64,000 nt of DNA. It comes from Pinguiococcus pyrenoidosus. Its lineage: Eukaryota > Sar > Pinguiophyceae > Pinguiochrysidales > Pinguiochrysidaceae. This document shows positions 22,011-32,843 of this stretch, one piece after another. Below the pieces are notes generated by a model, which did no database searches, had not been told where the DNA came from, and worked only from the letters and a program-made list of their open reading frames with translations. The stretch spans positions 52,539 through 116,538 of the forward strand of contig JAAMXY010000907.1 in NCBI GenBank assembly GCA_019677205.1. Direction: 5' to 3'. A program made the translations under genes and the position numbers. Each line of letters starts with the position of its first letter. Position 1 is the stretch's first letter.

Positions 22011-23909
22011 ATGCTGAGCTACAGCCAAGGGGCTGTACTTCTGCCAATTTTACTGCTCTATTGCAACCTCAAGCTATGCCAAAGCTTTGCTGACGGATGG
22101 AATCCTTCTTCGTCGCCGACTGCGGCGAACTTCAACAACGACCCTTCGCTGATCTTCGATGTTCTGCTGAGAGACGCGCGCTCCCTGGACCCCGTGGAGC
22201 GCAGAGCCAAGCTCGAGAGGGACTTCATTCTGGTACCCAAGGAACTGACCGAGCTGGTGGAAAAGGACCCTGCGAAGGCCTCGAAGCTTGCAGAAGCGGC
22301 GTTGGAGAGACTGCAGGCTGAGTATCCGCATGCCGCATGGAAGGACTCCTTCGAGAATTCGCTGCTGTGCCTCCTTGGCATGGCCGCCTTCAAGAGCGAC
22401 GACCTGCGCAAAGGCGTCGAGTACTACAACCGGGCTCTCGCTGGCTTCCGCAAGGCAGGCAGCCTTGAAGGCCAACGGGCGGCGCTCAACAACCTGGCAG
22501 ACGCTCACGACCGGCTGGGAGAGCTGGAGCGCGCCCTCGAGTACTACACGCAGAGCTTGGAGCTTGGCAAGAAGACCGCGGGGCGCCGAGGGGAAGCTTC
22601 AGCATTGCAGAGCATGGGGAATGTGCACCTAAAACTTGGCAATCTTGAGGAAGCCGCCGTGTGCTTTAACAAAAGCTGTGAGAGGTACCGAGAGATGCGG
22701 CAGGCGGAGACCAGGCCTGCGGTGCTGCAGGACTGGGTACGGAAAGAGTCAGAGCTACTCGCTACCTTAGCAGTGCTCCAGGACCGATTGAAAAAGCACG
22801 TTGAAGGCAAGCGACCGTTCGATCCTCAGCGCACTGCCAGGGACCTGGATCAGACAGGGCACGAGGTGAACAAGCACTCTTCCCGCAACCAGAGAAACAT
22901 GGTGATGCTAAGCCTTCTCGAGAACGACCCTGAGATCGCGTCGATCTCCGCGAAGTGCAGTCAGATGAGCGCTGGCGAAATTGCCAACTCGACGGCAGAC
23001 ACGGCGAAGGTCTTTGAACGCTTTTTGCTTCATTCACGCCCGCTGAGGGGCGTCCCGGCCTCCAGATTGCAAGAGGAGGCCACTGAGGAAGAAGACATCG
23101 ATTCCCTGGTGCATGCGATCGCGGTCGACTTCATCGTGAAGCACTATGTGCGCGCCTTTCTTCTTGGGAGAGGGTGCCTCGACCGCGTAGAACGGGAGCC
23201 AGAGCGGTATGATCAGATGCCTCAGCTGAAGATGATGCTCTTGAGCAATGTCGGCGGCGTGGCAAATTTGCTCCCAAAGAAGGACCCGCTCTACGCCATA
23301 GATCTTCTGGAGCAGGCCCTCGCCTTGAGCAGAGAACAACACAAGCCGGCCATCGAAGCCACATCTCTCTTCAACCTTGGAAACGCCTGGCAAGAAGCGG
23401 GAGATCTTGACAAGGCCTGTGCGTGCCTCGAGGACTCTCTAGCAATTGAGCAGAAGCTTCGGCGGGGGCGCGTTCCGCCGAGCTCCTGGACGTCATTGGC
23501 TCAGCTCTACCAGGACACCGGGAAGCCCAAGCTGGCGGCGGAGTACTTCGACAAAGGCTTGCAGGCGTTTTCAAGGATTCTCTCCGCGCCGGACAGGCTA
23601 CGCCCGATGCCCAAGCTGAAAGAGGAAGCTGAGCTTCTACAGAAGTTTGGCGACGTGGCGAAGTATCTTGAGAATCCTCGGAAGGAAGTTGATCATATGC
23701 TTCGGCATTTTCGAGTTCTCGAGGAGCTCGGCCGCCGGGAGGAAGACGTTGGCGAGCGCAAGGAATACCTCAAGCAGCAGATCAAGAAGCTGCTGCTGCT
23801 CAGCGACGCGTTCCGAGAACTTGGGGACCATGAGAGCGAGGCGAAATGCCACCAGAAGCGCTGGCAGATCGCGAAGGAGCTCAATCCACCCAGCACCACG
23901 AAGCGATAG
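22011..23909 (+). CDS. TPR-repeat protein with plastid-type leader
   Basis: Single exon, 632 residues from the ATG at 22011; the open frame reaches back to 21777, but only the later Met opens a signal peptide (SQGAVLLPILLLYCNLKLC followed by QSFADGW, with Phe near the cleavage site). The body is helical with TPRs: FRKAGSLEGQRAALNNLADA, LGELERALEYYTQSLELGKK, MGNVHLKLGNLEEAAVCFNK in the first half and FNLGNAWQEAGDLDKACACL, LAQLYQDTGKPKLAAEYFDK in the second. No catalytic domain follows; the protein ends in a Lys/Glu-rich helix. It lies about 730 nt upstream of, and on the same strand as, a TPR-CHAT gene with a similar leader, so the two are probably an old tandem duplication. Such TPR arrays bind peptides; the partner is unknown. 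Confidence 0.8.
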   Translation: MLSYSQGAVLLPILLLYCNLKLCQSFADGWNPSSSPTAANFNNDPSLIFDVLLRDARSLDPVERRAKLERDFILVPKELTELVEKDPAKASKLAEAALERLQAEYPHAAWKDSFENSLLCLLGMAAFKSDDLRKGVEYYNRALAGFRKAGSLEGQRAALNNLADAHDRLGELERALEYYTQSLELGKKTAGRRGEASALQSMGNVHLKLGNLEEAAVCFNKSCERYREMRQAETRPAVLQDWVRKESELLATLAVLQDRLKKHVEGKRPFDPQRTARDLDQTGHEVNKHSSRNQRNMVMLSLLENDPEIASISAKCSQMSAGEIANSTADTAKVFERFLLHSRPLRGVPASRLQEEATEEEDIDSLVHAIAVDFIVKHYVRAFLLGRGCLDRVEREPERYDQMPQLKMMLLSNVGGVANLLPKKDPLYAIDLLEQALALSREQHKPAIEATSLFNLGNAWQEAGDLDKACACLEDSLAIEQKLRRGRVPPSSWTSLAQLYQDTGKPKLAAEYFDKGLQAFSRILSAPDRLRPMPKLKEEAELLQKFGDVAKYLENPRKEVDHMLRHFRVLEELGRREEDVGERKEYLKQQIKKLLLLSDAFRELGDHESEAKCHQKRWQIAKELNPPSTTKR

Positions 23910-24643
23910 GTGTCCCGTGGATGATGGTGATGATTGCAGGTTTGTCACAGTGGATGCTGTTCAGCATAACGGTCTTTCAGCACAAGGTGAGACGCATCCG
24001 TGGCTCCTGATTTTGAGTGTCAGCGGCAATGCTTTTCGACTTGCAACCGTCTGGCGCTCCGGAATGGGGAGCCTATGCGAGATCTCAATTGAAGGATATC
24101 AGAAGTCCATCAGAGTACGTTGCAAAGGCGCCTATTGCTTCAGCACTTGCCGCAGGCGTGCGGAAGTCATGAAAAGCAATGACAACGACAACCGGGGCGA
24201 AAGGAAGAACAGCGAAGGAAGCGCATGGCGATTGTCAGTTGACGTGAAGCGCCGGAGTTTGAGATTGCTCAGGAGGCGGCTTCAGCAGCCAACCTCCCAG
24301 TACCTTCTGACGGGAACTCATTTGCAACATCCACGTGGAAGCAACAAAGGGGACAAAGCATCGAAGAAGAAGAAGAAGAAGGCAAAGCAAGTTCAATGAA
24401 GCTTCCGACTCTCATTGGTTGAACGGCGGAATGGGGGTAATTTTAATATGACTATCAACAAAGATCCCCTCAAAATACACCATAGAGAATTCCAAAATAC
24501 AGACTCCATCCAATCCAATCGAAAGATCCTACAAAGCTTCGTTATCTGCGCTGCATAACAGCTGCAGAGCATTTTCTCTGTTCGCACTTTGGCGCCAAAA
24601 GCGCTTCAAGCGATCCAGGCCCCCCATTTGTCCTATTCCAGCC
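23910..24643. other. Intergenic, between the two TPR genes
   Basis: About 730 nt. It has an AAGAAGAAG run near 24363-24385 and an AT-rich stretch near 24430-24500. No coding or RNA feature recognised. Confidence 0.5.
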
Positions 24644-27600
24644 ATGAAAGCTTTGAAAGTCGCTGTGCTGATCTTCTGCACTCTCTTTGGATGGTCCCAG
24701 GCGTTCAAACCGCGCTGGTTGCCTCTGCGTGGCGGAGAGCGGCCATCTCCTCCTTCTGATGGCGGATCCGATGAGCAAGAGAGCCAGTTATTCGACAGAA
24801 GGATGGAAATCCTGCGGCTGGCCTTCCAGAAGCAGCCTATCTCACTGGCGGAGAGACCCCTGTGTAAAGAAGACTTTTCGATCATATGCAACGGGATTCT
24901 CAGGGCCTTGGCAGGGACCTCACAGCAGAAGCTGGAGCCGGAGGGGCGTCAGAACTCTGTCGTCTTTGTTGAGATCGCGCTGAAGCGCCTTGAGGAGTTT
25001 CGGAGCGATGCGGAGTGGTACCTAGAGACGAAGATCAGTCTCTACTCGACACTTGCATTCGCGAAAAGGCTAGCGGAGGACAAGCACGGGGCGCTCGAGT
25101 GCTTGGAGAAGGCGTTGGCGCTCTCCAAGGAAGGCGACCTCATCCATCACGAACGGGCGGGCCTGTTTAATCTTGGCCAAGCCCACTCGGCCTTGGGCGA
25201 TCATCAACGTGCGATCGAGTATCTAGAAGAAAGCATCGTCGTCGAGAGAAAGTCCGGAGTAATTCTCACCGAGCCGACCACCTGGCATGAAATCGGAAGG
25301 CAGTACATGCAGATCGGAAACCTGCCCCGTGCCGTGGAGACCTTCAAGGAGAGTCTTGAGAAGCATGATCAGCTAATCGATCAAGAGGAAGAAGCTGAGG
25401 TACTGCGTGCGCGCAAAGAAAGGAAAGCCGAGACTTATGAGGAGCTGGCGACGGTGTATCGGCAGATGGAAGACGCTCGGAATGAGCTGGAAAGCTCGGA
25501 AGCAAGCCTTGCAATCCGCAGGCAGATCACACTGGGCAATCCTACTACTTTAGGTCTGAATCTGTTTGCCATCGGGGACTGCCTTAGGCGCTTGCAAGAG
25601 CCACACCGAGCGCTTCAGTACTTCGAGGAGAGCAAACGGGCGTTCGAGGCAAGGAACGTGTCCGAACCAACCATCACTGTGCTTGAAGCGATGGCAGATA
25701 CCTACCAAGGCCTTGGAGACGCACAGGCTGTAAAGAGGTGTCTGAAGCAGGCTTTGATGCTATCCAGGGAGCTTGGCAACGCAGAGAAAGAGTTCAAGGC
25801 GCTTGGCTCCCTTGGAGGCCTTTACATCGGAGAGCTCAACTACCCTCGAGCCGTTGACCATCTCTCACAGGCCTTGCGTTGCGCAGAAGCCCTGGGCGAA
25901 GCCACCTTTGAAGATCTCTGGACAACAAGATTGCTCATCGGGCTTGGATCGGCCCTTCGAAGGACGGGGCAGGCGACGAAGGCTATTCCGTGCCTCGAAG
26001 AAGGCCTACGTCGCCTGGAAAGCATAGAAAGCACAGAAGCCCGAGAACCGAGCCTTGATCCGGAGACGTTGCGGAAGCCAGCTGTGCTTGAGCTTGTGGA
26101 GGCGCAGCTTGAGCGAGGTGGTGCTGACACGGCGCTTCTCACGGCCGACCACTGGCGCGTGGCTGCAGAAGGACGGTCGACTTCGCAGTCGTCCGTCCAG
26201 TCAGTATCGGACCTGATGTCCTTGAAGAAGCATGCGGGAGACACCAACAGTGTCATCATCTACATCGCGATGGGCTGGGAAGGCGCGGTGAACCTGTTCG
26301 TCATTCGAAACGAAGCAGCAGAAGAGAGGGGATTCGTCGCGGAGCACCGCGTGTCCCGTGTACATGAGGAGGACAGCGGCGATACTACTGGGCCGGACAC
26401 GATCACGCAGGGCTTTCTGCGGCAGGCGTACCGAAGCGTGGTTGAGCCAATCCAAGATCTGATCAAGGGCGCATCAAGCCTGGTGTTCGTGGTTGATACA
26501 GAATCTGGGATCTCTGCTCTCCCGTTCGCGGCCTTGCGAGCCCCAGACGGCCGGCATCTGATACAAGACTACAGCGTTTCCGTCGCGCCGTCCTTGAAAT
26601 TCCTCTCGGAACGTATCCAGAGGTCCGAATCCGAACCTTATGCCTTTGATGCTCGATCCAGTGTCGTTGTCGGCAATCCTACATACACGGGCTGGCGCCG
26701 AGAGCTGCCGGACACGGGTGATCTTCTTCTCCTCGGGACGAAGGTACTGATCGTTCCTGAGAGCGCCGACCAGAACGATGCAGTGCCGCAAGTGGGCAAC
26801 GCTGATGGCTTCATCACGGCAGCCCCTGACCAGCATGGTCGATATGGGGTGACCATGCGTCGTTGGGACGCTGTGCTGGAAGGTGGATTCTTTGTGAGAC
26901 ACGCGGGGAAGTGGATGCGCGCGCGGCTTCCTTCGCCGCCAGAGGGAGATTCGACGCGCCCTGATTCAGTGTACATCGAGGAGCTTGGCGAAGGCTTGAC
27001 AGTCGTCCGCGACGACTGGCACCCGCACTATGTGGCAGGGCAAGCGGTGGCAGTTCTGGACGAGGCTGCGACAGAATACGTCTTTGACAAGAAGACGAGG
27101 CGCAAACGGGAAGGATTCGTAGTGGGCGAGGCTCTGGACGAGGAGGGCCGCTACGAGGTTGAGCTGAAGGCGTCTGGCGAGAGGCGCAAGGTCCCAGCAA
27201 GACAGCTCGTTCCCCGGAAGCTGATCGAGCCGCAGAAGCTCCTGCATTTCGCATCGAGTCCCTTGGAAGCACTGCCACATTCCGAGGCGGAGGCGCGGGA
27301 AGTCGCAAGGATTCTCGGCGTTGATGACTCTCACGTGCTTGCCGGCGATGCGGCGACCCTTGAAGGCGTGGTGAAGCAGCTACCGAAGGCGACGGGGGTG
27401 ATCCATCTTGCGGCTCGTGGTGTCACAGGTACGCTGGCGTTGGGGCGAGGAAGCGTCGCCGCGTGCGTTTCCTCAGCCTGCTTGCTCAGAGCCAGCGCGC
27501 ATTTGCCAACTTTCCTCCTTTCGATTTTCGCAGATCCGCAGGTGAAGGCCCGGAGCGGCATTGCACTCGGCGGGAGCTCGCAAGCCAACGCACTGCTCAC

Positions 27601-27985
27601 GGCCAAGAGGATCAGCAAGCTTGAGCTGTGTTCCAGACTTGTTGTGCTGACCGCCTTCGATGCGGGCACGGCTTATCGACCTGCCGACGGGCTGATGTCC
27701 GTCGCTCAGGGCCTGGTGGAGGCAGGTGCGGGCGCCGTGCTCACCAGCATCTGGCCCGGAGATCCAGAGGTCACCTGCGAGCTCGTGAAGAAGTTCTACA
27801 GCGTTTGGCTGGGCGAAGGGGCTCCAGAGAGCCTGAAGCCCCGGATGTCCACGGCGACGGCATGGAGGGAGACGATCTTGTGGTGGCTGGAGCATTGCGC
27901 GTCGGACGAGGAGAAGCACCGGTATCTGCATCCGCGGTATTGGGGACTCTTCCAGCTGCTCGACGACACTGCCTCGGCGAAGTAG
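24644..27985 (+). CDS. TPR protein with catalytically dead CHAT domain, plastid-type leader
   Basis: Exons 24644..27428 and 27534..27985, 1,078 residues. The leader CTLFGWSQAFKPRWLPLRG has Phe after the predicted signal cleavage, as in complex plastids. Residues about 130-480 hold roughly eight TPRs (for example AGLFNLGQAHSALGDHQRAI). The CHAT domain (caspase-like, Cys-His proteases) runs from about 537 to the end: LVFVVDTESGISALPFAALR, VVVGNP, LPHSEAEAREVARILG, then VIHLAARGVTDPQ across the splice and LVVLTAFDAGTAYRPADGLM. Family members have His-Gly and LSAC-[ND]-TG at these sites; here they read Arg-Gly (R925) and Phe (F970), so proteolysis should be lost. About 170 residues with two SH3-like segments (RYEVELKASGERRKVPA) are inserted between VVVGNP and the His-site half. 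The 105-nt intron has no in-frame stop, but removing it restores the CHAT text. Confidence 0.85.
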   Translation: MKALKVAVLIFCTLFGWSQAFKPRWLPLRGGERPSPPSDGGSDEQESQLFDRRMEILRLAFQKQPISLAERPLCKEDFSIICNGILRALAGTSQQKLEPEGRQNSVVFVEIALKRLEEFRSDAEWYLETKISLYSTLAFAKRLAEDKHGALECLEKALALSKEGDLIHHERAGLFNLGQAHSALGDHQRAIEYLEESIVVERKSGVILTEPTTWHEIGRQYMQIGNLPRAVETFKESLEKHDQLIDQEEEAEVLRARKERKAETYEELATVYRQMEDARNELESSEASLAIRRQITLGNPTTLGLNLFAIGDCLRRLQEPHRALQYFEESKRAFEARNVSEPTITVLEAMADTYQGLGDAQAVKRCLKQALMLSRELGNAEKEFKALGSLGGLYIGELNYPRAVDHLSQALRCAEALGEATFEDLWTTRLLIGLGSALRRTGQATKAIPCLEEGLRRLESIESTEAREPSLDPETLRKPAVLELVEAQLERGGADTALLTADHWRVAAEGRSTSQSSVQSVSDLMSLKKHAGDTNSVIIYIAMGWEGAVNLFVIRNEAAEERGFVAEHRVSRVHEEDSGDTTGPDTITQGFLRQAYRSVVEPIQDLIKGASSLVFVVDTESGISALPFAALRAPDGRHLIQDYSVSVAPSLKFLSERIQRSESEPYAFDARSSVVVGNPTYTGWRRELPDTGDLLLLGTKVLIVPESADQNDAVPQVGNADGFITAAPDQHGRYGVTMRRWDAVLEGGFFVRHAGKWMRARLPSPPEGDSTRPDSVYIEELGEGLTVVRDDWHPHYVAGQAVAVLDEAATEYVFDKKTRRKREGFVVGEALDEEGRYEVELKASGERRKVPARQLVPRKLIEPQKLLHFASSPLEALPHSEAEAREVARILGVDDSHVLAGDAATLEGVVKQLPKATGVIHLAARGVTGTLALGRGSVAACVSSACLLRASAHLPTFLLSIFADPQVKARSGIALGGSSQANALLTAKRISKLELCSRLVVLTAFDAGTAYRPADGLMSVAQGLVEAGAGAVLTSIWPGDPEVTCELVKKFYSVWLGEGAPESLKPRMSTATAWRETILWWLEHCASDEEKHRYLHPRYWGLFQLLDDTASAK

Positions 27986-28824
27986 CTTGAGCGAGGGCGG
28001 TCTTTCGTGGAGGGACGAGTTTGTGTTTGCCTGCCGCTGCAGGGCTGAACGTTGAAATGGACAGTCGCGGCAGAACCTCGTGACATCGCTTCCGCGACAG
28101 TAGGAGCGGAAATTTTGATGGGTGCGCAAGCTAGGCACTCGTCCCTCGGATGCCTCCGCCCAGGAAGCCCTGGCAGGTTGACCGATCCAATTGGCTTCGT
28201 CGATTTGTCAGGTCGTACCGAAGAGGACGAGGACGCCGTCCATGATGAGATGGTGCAATCGGCATCATCGTCTCGTCCCTGCCATGTCGTGTGCTGTTTC
28301 TGCCAAGGCGGAAAGAAGGGAGCTCTGGACATGTCATTTTTTCGGGGTTCTTGCTCGAGGTGGCCTGGAGGGTTGTGACAGACGCGACATTGGCCTGATC
28401 GATCCCTGCAGGAAACTGTCTCTACAGTAAAGACTGAACTACCGAATCGCAAACCAACAGTCTCAGCCAATGAAGTCATGGGGTTTGACGTTAGGCACTC
28501 AGACTGTCCAATGCGTTACTTCGGCGCTTCCCCCTCCCTCTCCATTAGCCACTTCAATCTGCGGAACAAGAAGGAATTAATTCTCACCAATGATTCTCCA
28601 ACCGCAGCCCAAACCGATCACCCCTCATATGTTCATCTCATAGCTCCCAGAAGCGCCTCTCAGATCGCGGTTTCCAGCAGCAGGAGTTTTGCGGGTTTAA
28701 ATATCACCGCAAACGAAGCGCTTCGAACGCCACAGAAATGCGCCATATGCGGCCTTAAGCGCTTCTCCAGAGCGCTCTGTGCCGTTTCAGGAGGTGCCAG
28801 TGAGGCGTCCGGAGCTAGGCGGCC
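27986..28824. other. Intergenic, TPR-CHAT to MAP kinase
   Basis: About 840 nt with lower GC than the genes on either side. Short frames on both strands carry no motif. I take it as the 3' UTR of the CHAT gene plus the MAP kinase promoter. Confidence 0.5.
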
Positions 28825-30234
28825 ATGGCCAGTCCGTGTGCGGCGCCCAAGGGCGCATCTGGATACCACGAGTATCTCATCGGCGGCACGAGATTTGAAG
28901 TGGAGGACCGCTACAGCCTCATTCGGCCCATCGGACACGGCGCATACGGAGTGGTGATCTCTGCGGAGGATCGGCGCGGAGGAGGCCTCGTCGCGATCAA
29001 GAAGATCCAGAGCGCTTTTCAGGATCATGTGATGGCCAAGAGACTTCTGCGCGAGATCCGCCTTCTTACGCTGGCCAGACACGAGAACATCATCTCGGTG
29101 CTCAATCTGCCGCCGCCGCCTCCTTCGAAGCCCTTCAATGATATCTACATCGTGACGGATCTCATGGAGACGGACCTGCACCGCATCATCTACTCCGATC
29201 AGGCGCTGGGGACGGATCACGTGCAGTACTTCATCTACCAGATTCTCCGAGCGCTCAAGTACCTCCACTCGGCGAACGTGATTCATCGGGATCTCAAGCC
29301 CAGCAACATCCTGGTCAACTCCAACTGCGACCTGAAGCTCTGCGACTTCGGCCTTGCCAGGGGGCTCAACCCCGAGGACGCCGAGAGCGACCTCACCGAG
29401 TATGTCGTGACCCGGTGGTACCGGGCCCCCGAAGTCATGCTGGCGACGCAGGAGTATTCCTGTGCCATCGATGTGTGGAGCGTTGGGTGCATCTTCGCCG
29501 AGCTACTGCAGAGGCAGCCGATGTTCCAAGGAACGGACTATGTAAGCCCCAGAATCACACCGCCGGCGATGCTATCCGCGGGGACTGCGTTTGCTAACCT
29601 TGCATGGCTCTGTTGCGCGTCCCTCTAGTGCGACCAGCTTCGTATTATCGTAGATCGCATGGGTAGGCCGTCCGAGCGAGACATGGAGTATGTCAGGAGC
29701 GAGCGCGCTAGGCGCTTCATTGCCATGCTGCCGGAGCCGAGTAGCGGCCCGCTCCAGGGAGAAACGGTGCAAGATCACGTGGCGCGGCTGCTGCCGCAGG
29801 CCACTGCCAACGCGGTGGATCTCATCACCGCGATGCTTCGCTTCCATCCGGCGCAGCGGATTACCGTCCAGAATGCGTTGGAGCATCCCTTCATGGCTGG
29901 CCTGCACGACGACGAGGAACCCGTTGCGGACTTCACGTTTGACGACACCGAGCTGCAGGCTCGCGATGCGGACGTAGACTTGCGCGACATGGTGTGGGAT
30001 CAGATCCGCGCGTTCCACCCGGGGCTTCCGGCCTCCCACTCAGGAGGTGAATCCAGCGCCCCGGCGGGCCAGAATAGTGAATGCTCACCTTCCGCAGCGT
30101 CGAAGACAGATGCGTTGGCAGCGCAAGCAGTGGAAGGGAAGAGCGTGACGCCGGCGAAGCGTGAAAGTCGCGAAATAGATAGTGAAGACGGCGGCACCCG
30201 ACGCTCGCGACGGCGTCGGAGTCGTGTAGTGTAG
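28825..30234 (+). CDS. ERK-type MAP kinase (TEY loop)
   Basis: Two exons, 28825..29541 and 29629..30234, 440 residues. Kinase motifs are complete: glycine loop GHGAYG, VAIKK with catalytic Lys59, HRDLKPSN (154-161), DFG (174-176) and the dual-phosphorylation motif T191-E-Y193 in [20 protein letters not shown] marks the ERK class, activated by an upstream MAPKK. The splice joins FQGTDY to [18 protein letters not shown]. The kinase domain ends with [13 protein letters not shown]; then come FDDTELQ and a disordered tail ending in RRSRRRRSR, a possible nuclear-localisation patch. The catalytic core has normal length. The stop codon lies within a short tandem repeat that continues into the 3' UTR. 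In algae and protists such kinases serve stress or cell-cycle signalling; the pathway here cannot be told. Confidence 0.95.
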
Positions 30235-30295
30235 TGTCGTGTAGTGTAGTGTAGCGTAGCGAAGTGTAGCGAAGTGTAGCGAAGTGTGGTCTGTT
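30222..30295. repeat. GTGTAGT/GAAGTGTAGC minisatellite over the MAPK stop
   Basis: Copies of a 5-10-bp unit (GTGTA, then AGCGAAGTGT) start in the last codons of the MAP kinase and run about 60 nt past its stop. Unit changes could alter the last residues. Confidence 0.75.
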
Positions 30296-30410
30296 TTCGT
30301 CGGAGTGTCTGTGTTTGGATTTTGTCGAAGAAGAACCTCGTGTTTGTTCCCAAGCTTGTTGACATCCGCGCTCGACGAAGGAAGCTTTGCTCTGGAGGAG
30401 AACCAAGAAG

Positions 30411-30430
30411 ACGTAGGCGATCGCCTACGT
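30411..30430. repeat. 20-bp perfect palindrome
   Basis: ACGTAGGCGA/TCGCCTACGT is a perfect inverted repeat with no spacer, in the convergent intergenic region between the MAP kinase and TM9SF genes (30235..30780, where no gene is seen). It could be a protein-binding site or chance. Confidence 0.6.
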
Positions 30431-30780
30431 TCTTCCAATGCCACATCCTTTCTGCGAGCAAGCAGGCCAGCCAGCCAGATTCTCGCAACGAGCCTGGTAT
30501 CTGGAGTGGTCCCCGACCCGCCGAAGGCGTCTCTTGATGGCGTCTCTTGATGGGTGGACAGCTTCGCGGGCCGATGGACAAGAGAGAGACGGGCCGGTGC
30601 CACCATGCGTAAGGCATCGTTTTCTGTCTATCGCTACCATCCTCTAAAGCATCGACAGGCACAAGGATCGAGGCACAACGCTGTCCATGAGGGCCCGCAC
30701 GCTCGAGAAGCTTTAGCAAGTACCCAAGCTCTCGCTCACTCGCACAACCGCGACGCGTCATGGTTTGGCGCATCGGCCGT

Positions 30781-32793
30781 CTAGTCCACCTGGTATTGCA
30801 CGCAGATGCCACGCATGAGCATTTCATTGCCTTCCTGGCAGATTTGACCTGCAGTGTTCCGTACCTTGATTGAACCAAAGATGCTTCGTACGAAGGTGAA
30901 GCACGACAAGAAGGAGATCGTTCCCGTGAGCAGAGCGAAGGCGCCAGAGACCACCAGCATGTAGCCGAAGTACACTGCGCTCGACACGGCCCCCTCGATG
31001 CGCAGTTTGTTGATGAAGTACCAAATCGCGTACGCAAACAGGAAGCCTCCGCTTGAGGCGCATGTCATAAAGGAGCGCCACCACCATCGCCAATCCTCCG
31101 CGCAGAGCTGGAAGTAGCACATCACAATGCCTACTTCTGCGCAAGTCGCCCCCAGGATGAGCATCACCACGAAGAGGAAGCCGAAGATGTAGTAGATCTG
31201 GTGCTGCCAGACAGCCGTCATGATGAAGAAGAACTCGATGCAGATCGCGCCAAAGCAGAGGAGGCCGCCGACGAAGATCGTGAAAGCCGGGCTGTTGTAC
31301 CAAGACGCGGGGGGCACGACCCGTTGGATCATCTTCGTTCGGCAGGGCACCTCGTAGGTCTCCTCCTTCAGGCCGAAGTAGCTTCCGACGAACACCAGCG
31401 GCAGGCTGAGGCCCAGCCAGAGCGCCAGGAGCTTGAAGATCGTGGAGATCGGCACGGCCGCAGAGCTCCCCTCAGAATGAACCATGATCTCGAGGATCAG
31501 ACAGACCACCGCCAGCATGCTGGGGTATAGGACCCCCGTGAGGAGCGTGTTCCTCTTCCAGTTCTTGCCCTGGAAGAACTTGAAGTAGCGGGACGAGGTG
31601 TAGCCCGCAAAGATTCCCGACAGGAAGAAGCAGAACACGCCGCACTGGATCAAGCCTCCGCGATTCGCCGGGCTGAGGAAGCCAAGCAAGGCGAAGACTA
31701 GCGTACAGGTGACCACCACGATGAGCTGGACGCCGGTGCCGATAGACACGGAGAGCAGCATCGGATATGGTGGAGCACGGAAGACGTCCCCGTGGACGTT
31801 CTTCCACCCTTGTTCGGCCTGATCGTCATCGGCATCGTTGTACTCGGAGATGTCCCGCCGGAGCATTCGAAGAACAATCAGGGCCACGATGCCCCCGAGG
31901 AAGACGACGATCATCAGCGAGTTGATGATGGAGAAGAAGTGCAGCTTGTTGTTCAGGCTGGCGCGCAAGAAGACTTCCCAGCGGCGCGACCACGGCCTCG
32001 CGCTCGGTACCCACTTCACGTCGTAGGTCCAGGTCACCTGCAGCGCGGCGGGTGAGAAGGGGCATCGAAGACCCACACGCGTGACGTCGTGCACTGCCTC
32101 CCCGACAAACGCACCTGTCCCGGCTCCTCTACGCTTTGGAAGTTGAACTGCTGCTCGGCAGCGTTGCTGTTCAGCCCTTCACAGGTGACGACATTTCCCT
32201 CAGCGTCCAGCTGATGCTTGACGCTTCGCACGTCCACCTCGACGCCAACCACTCGCGCTCCTTCGAAGTGCTCCGGATCTTCGTGATAGTTCACGGTGAT
32301 GATGTGGTGGTTGTACAAGTAGTGGATCTCGTGCTCCGTGGGCGTGACGAAGCCGATGGGGAAGCCACGGACTAGGAAGGAGTACTCGCCGCCCTTGGTA
32401 TCCATCCTGCAAACGCGGAGGCCATCGCGTCACTCCCCTGATCCTAGTAACCACCCTTCCCCCAAGTCGAGGCCCGGTGCGCACCTGTAGGCCACGGGCA
32501 GGTCATCTACGAGCCAGTGCGCCAGATATTCATTGTCAATGATATCCCGGAATTTCTTGGCGTCGGCCTCGTCGTAGTCCATGGTGCACAGCTTCTTGCA
32601 TTGCGCATCCTCCTTCATCTTGAGCTCATAGTCGCTAGACGTGATGCGGTCCGCGCTGAGGACCTGGCCCAGCGTCTCACTGTTGTGCTTCTTGTGCTGC
32701 GGCTTGCACTACCAGAGGGATCAACCCGTTAGTATTGCTTGTACGTCTTTGCATTTTCTTCTTTCTTTCTTTCTCTCTCTCTCTCTCTTTCTC

Positions 32794-32843
<50 letters not shown>

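Noticed and set aside
30414-30427. Cyanobacterial HIP1 element (GCGATCGC) as a sign of transfer
   Set aside because: One copy inside a palindrome in GC-rich DNA is no evidence of cyanobacterial origin.
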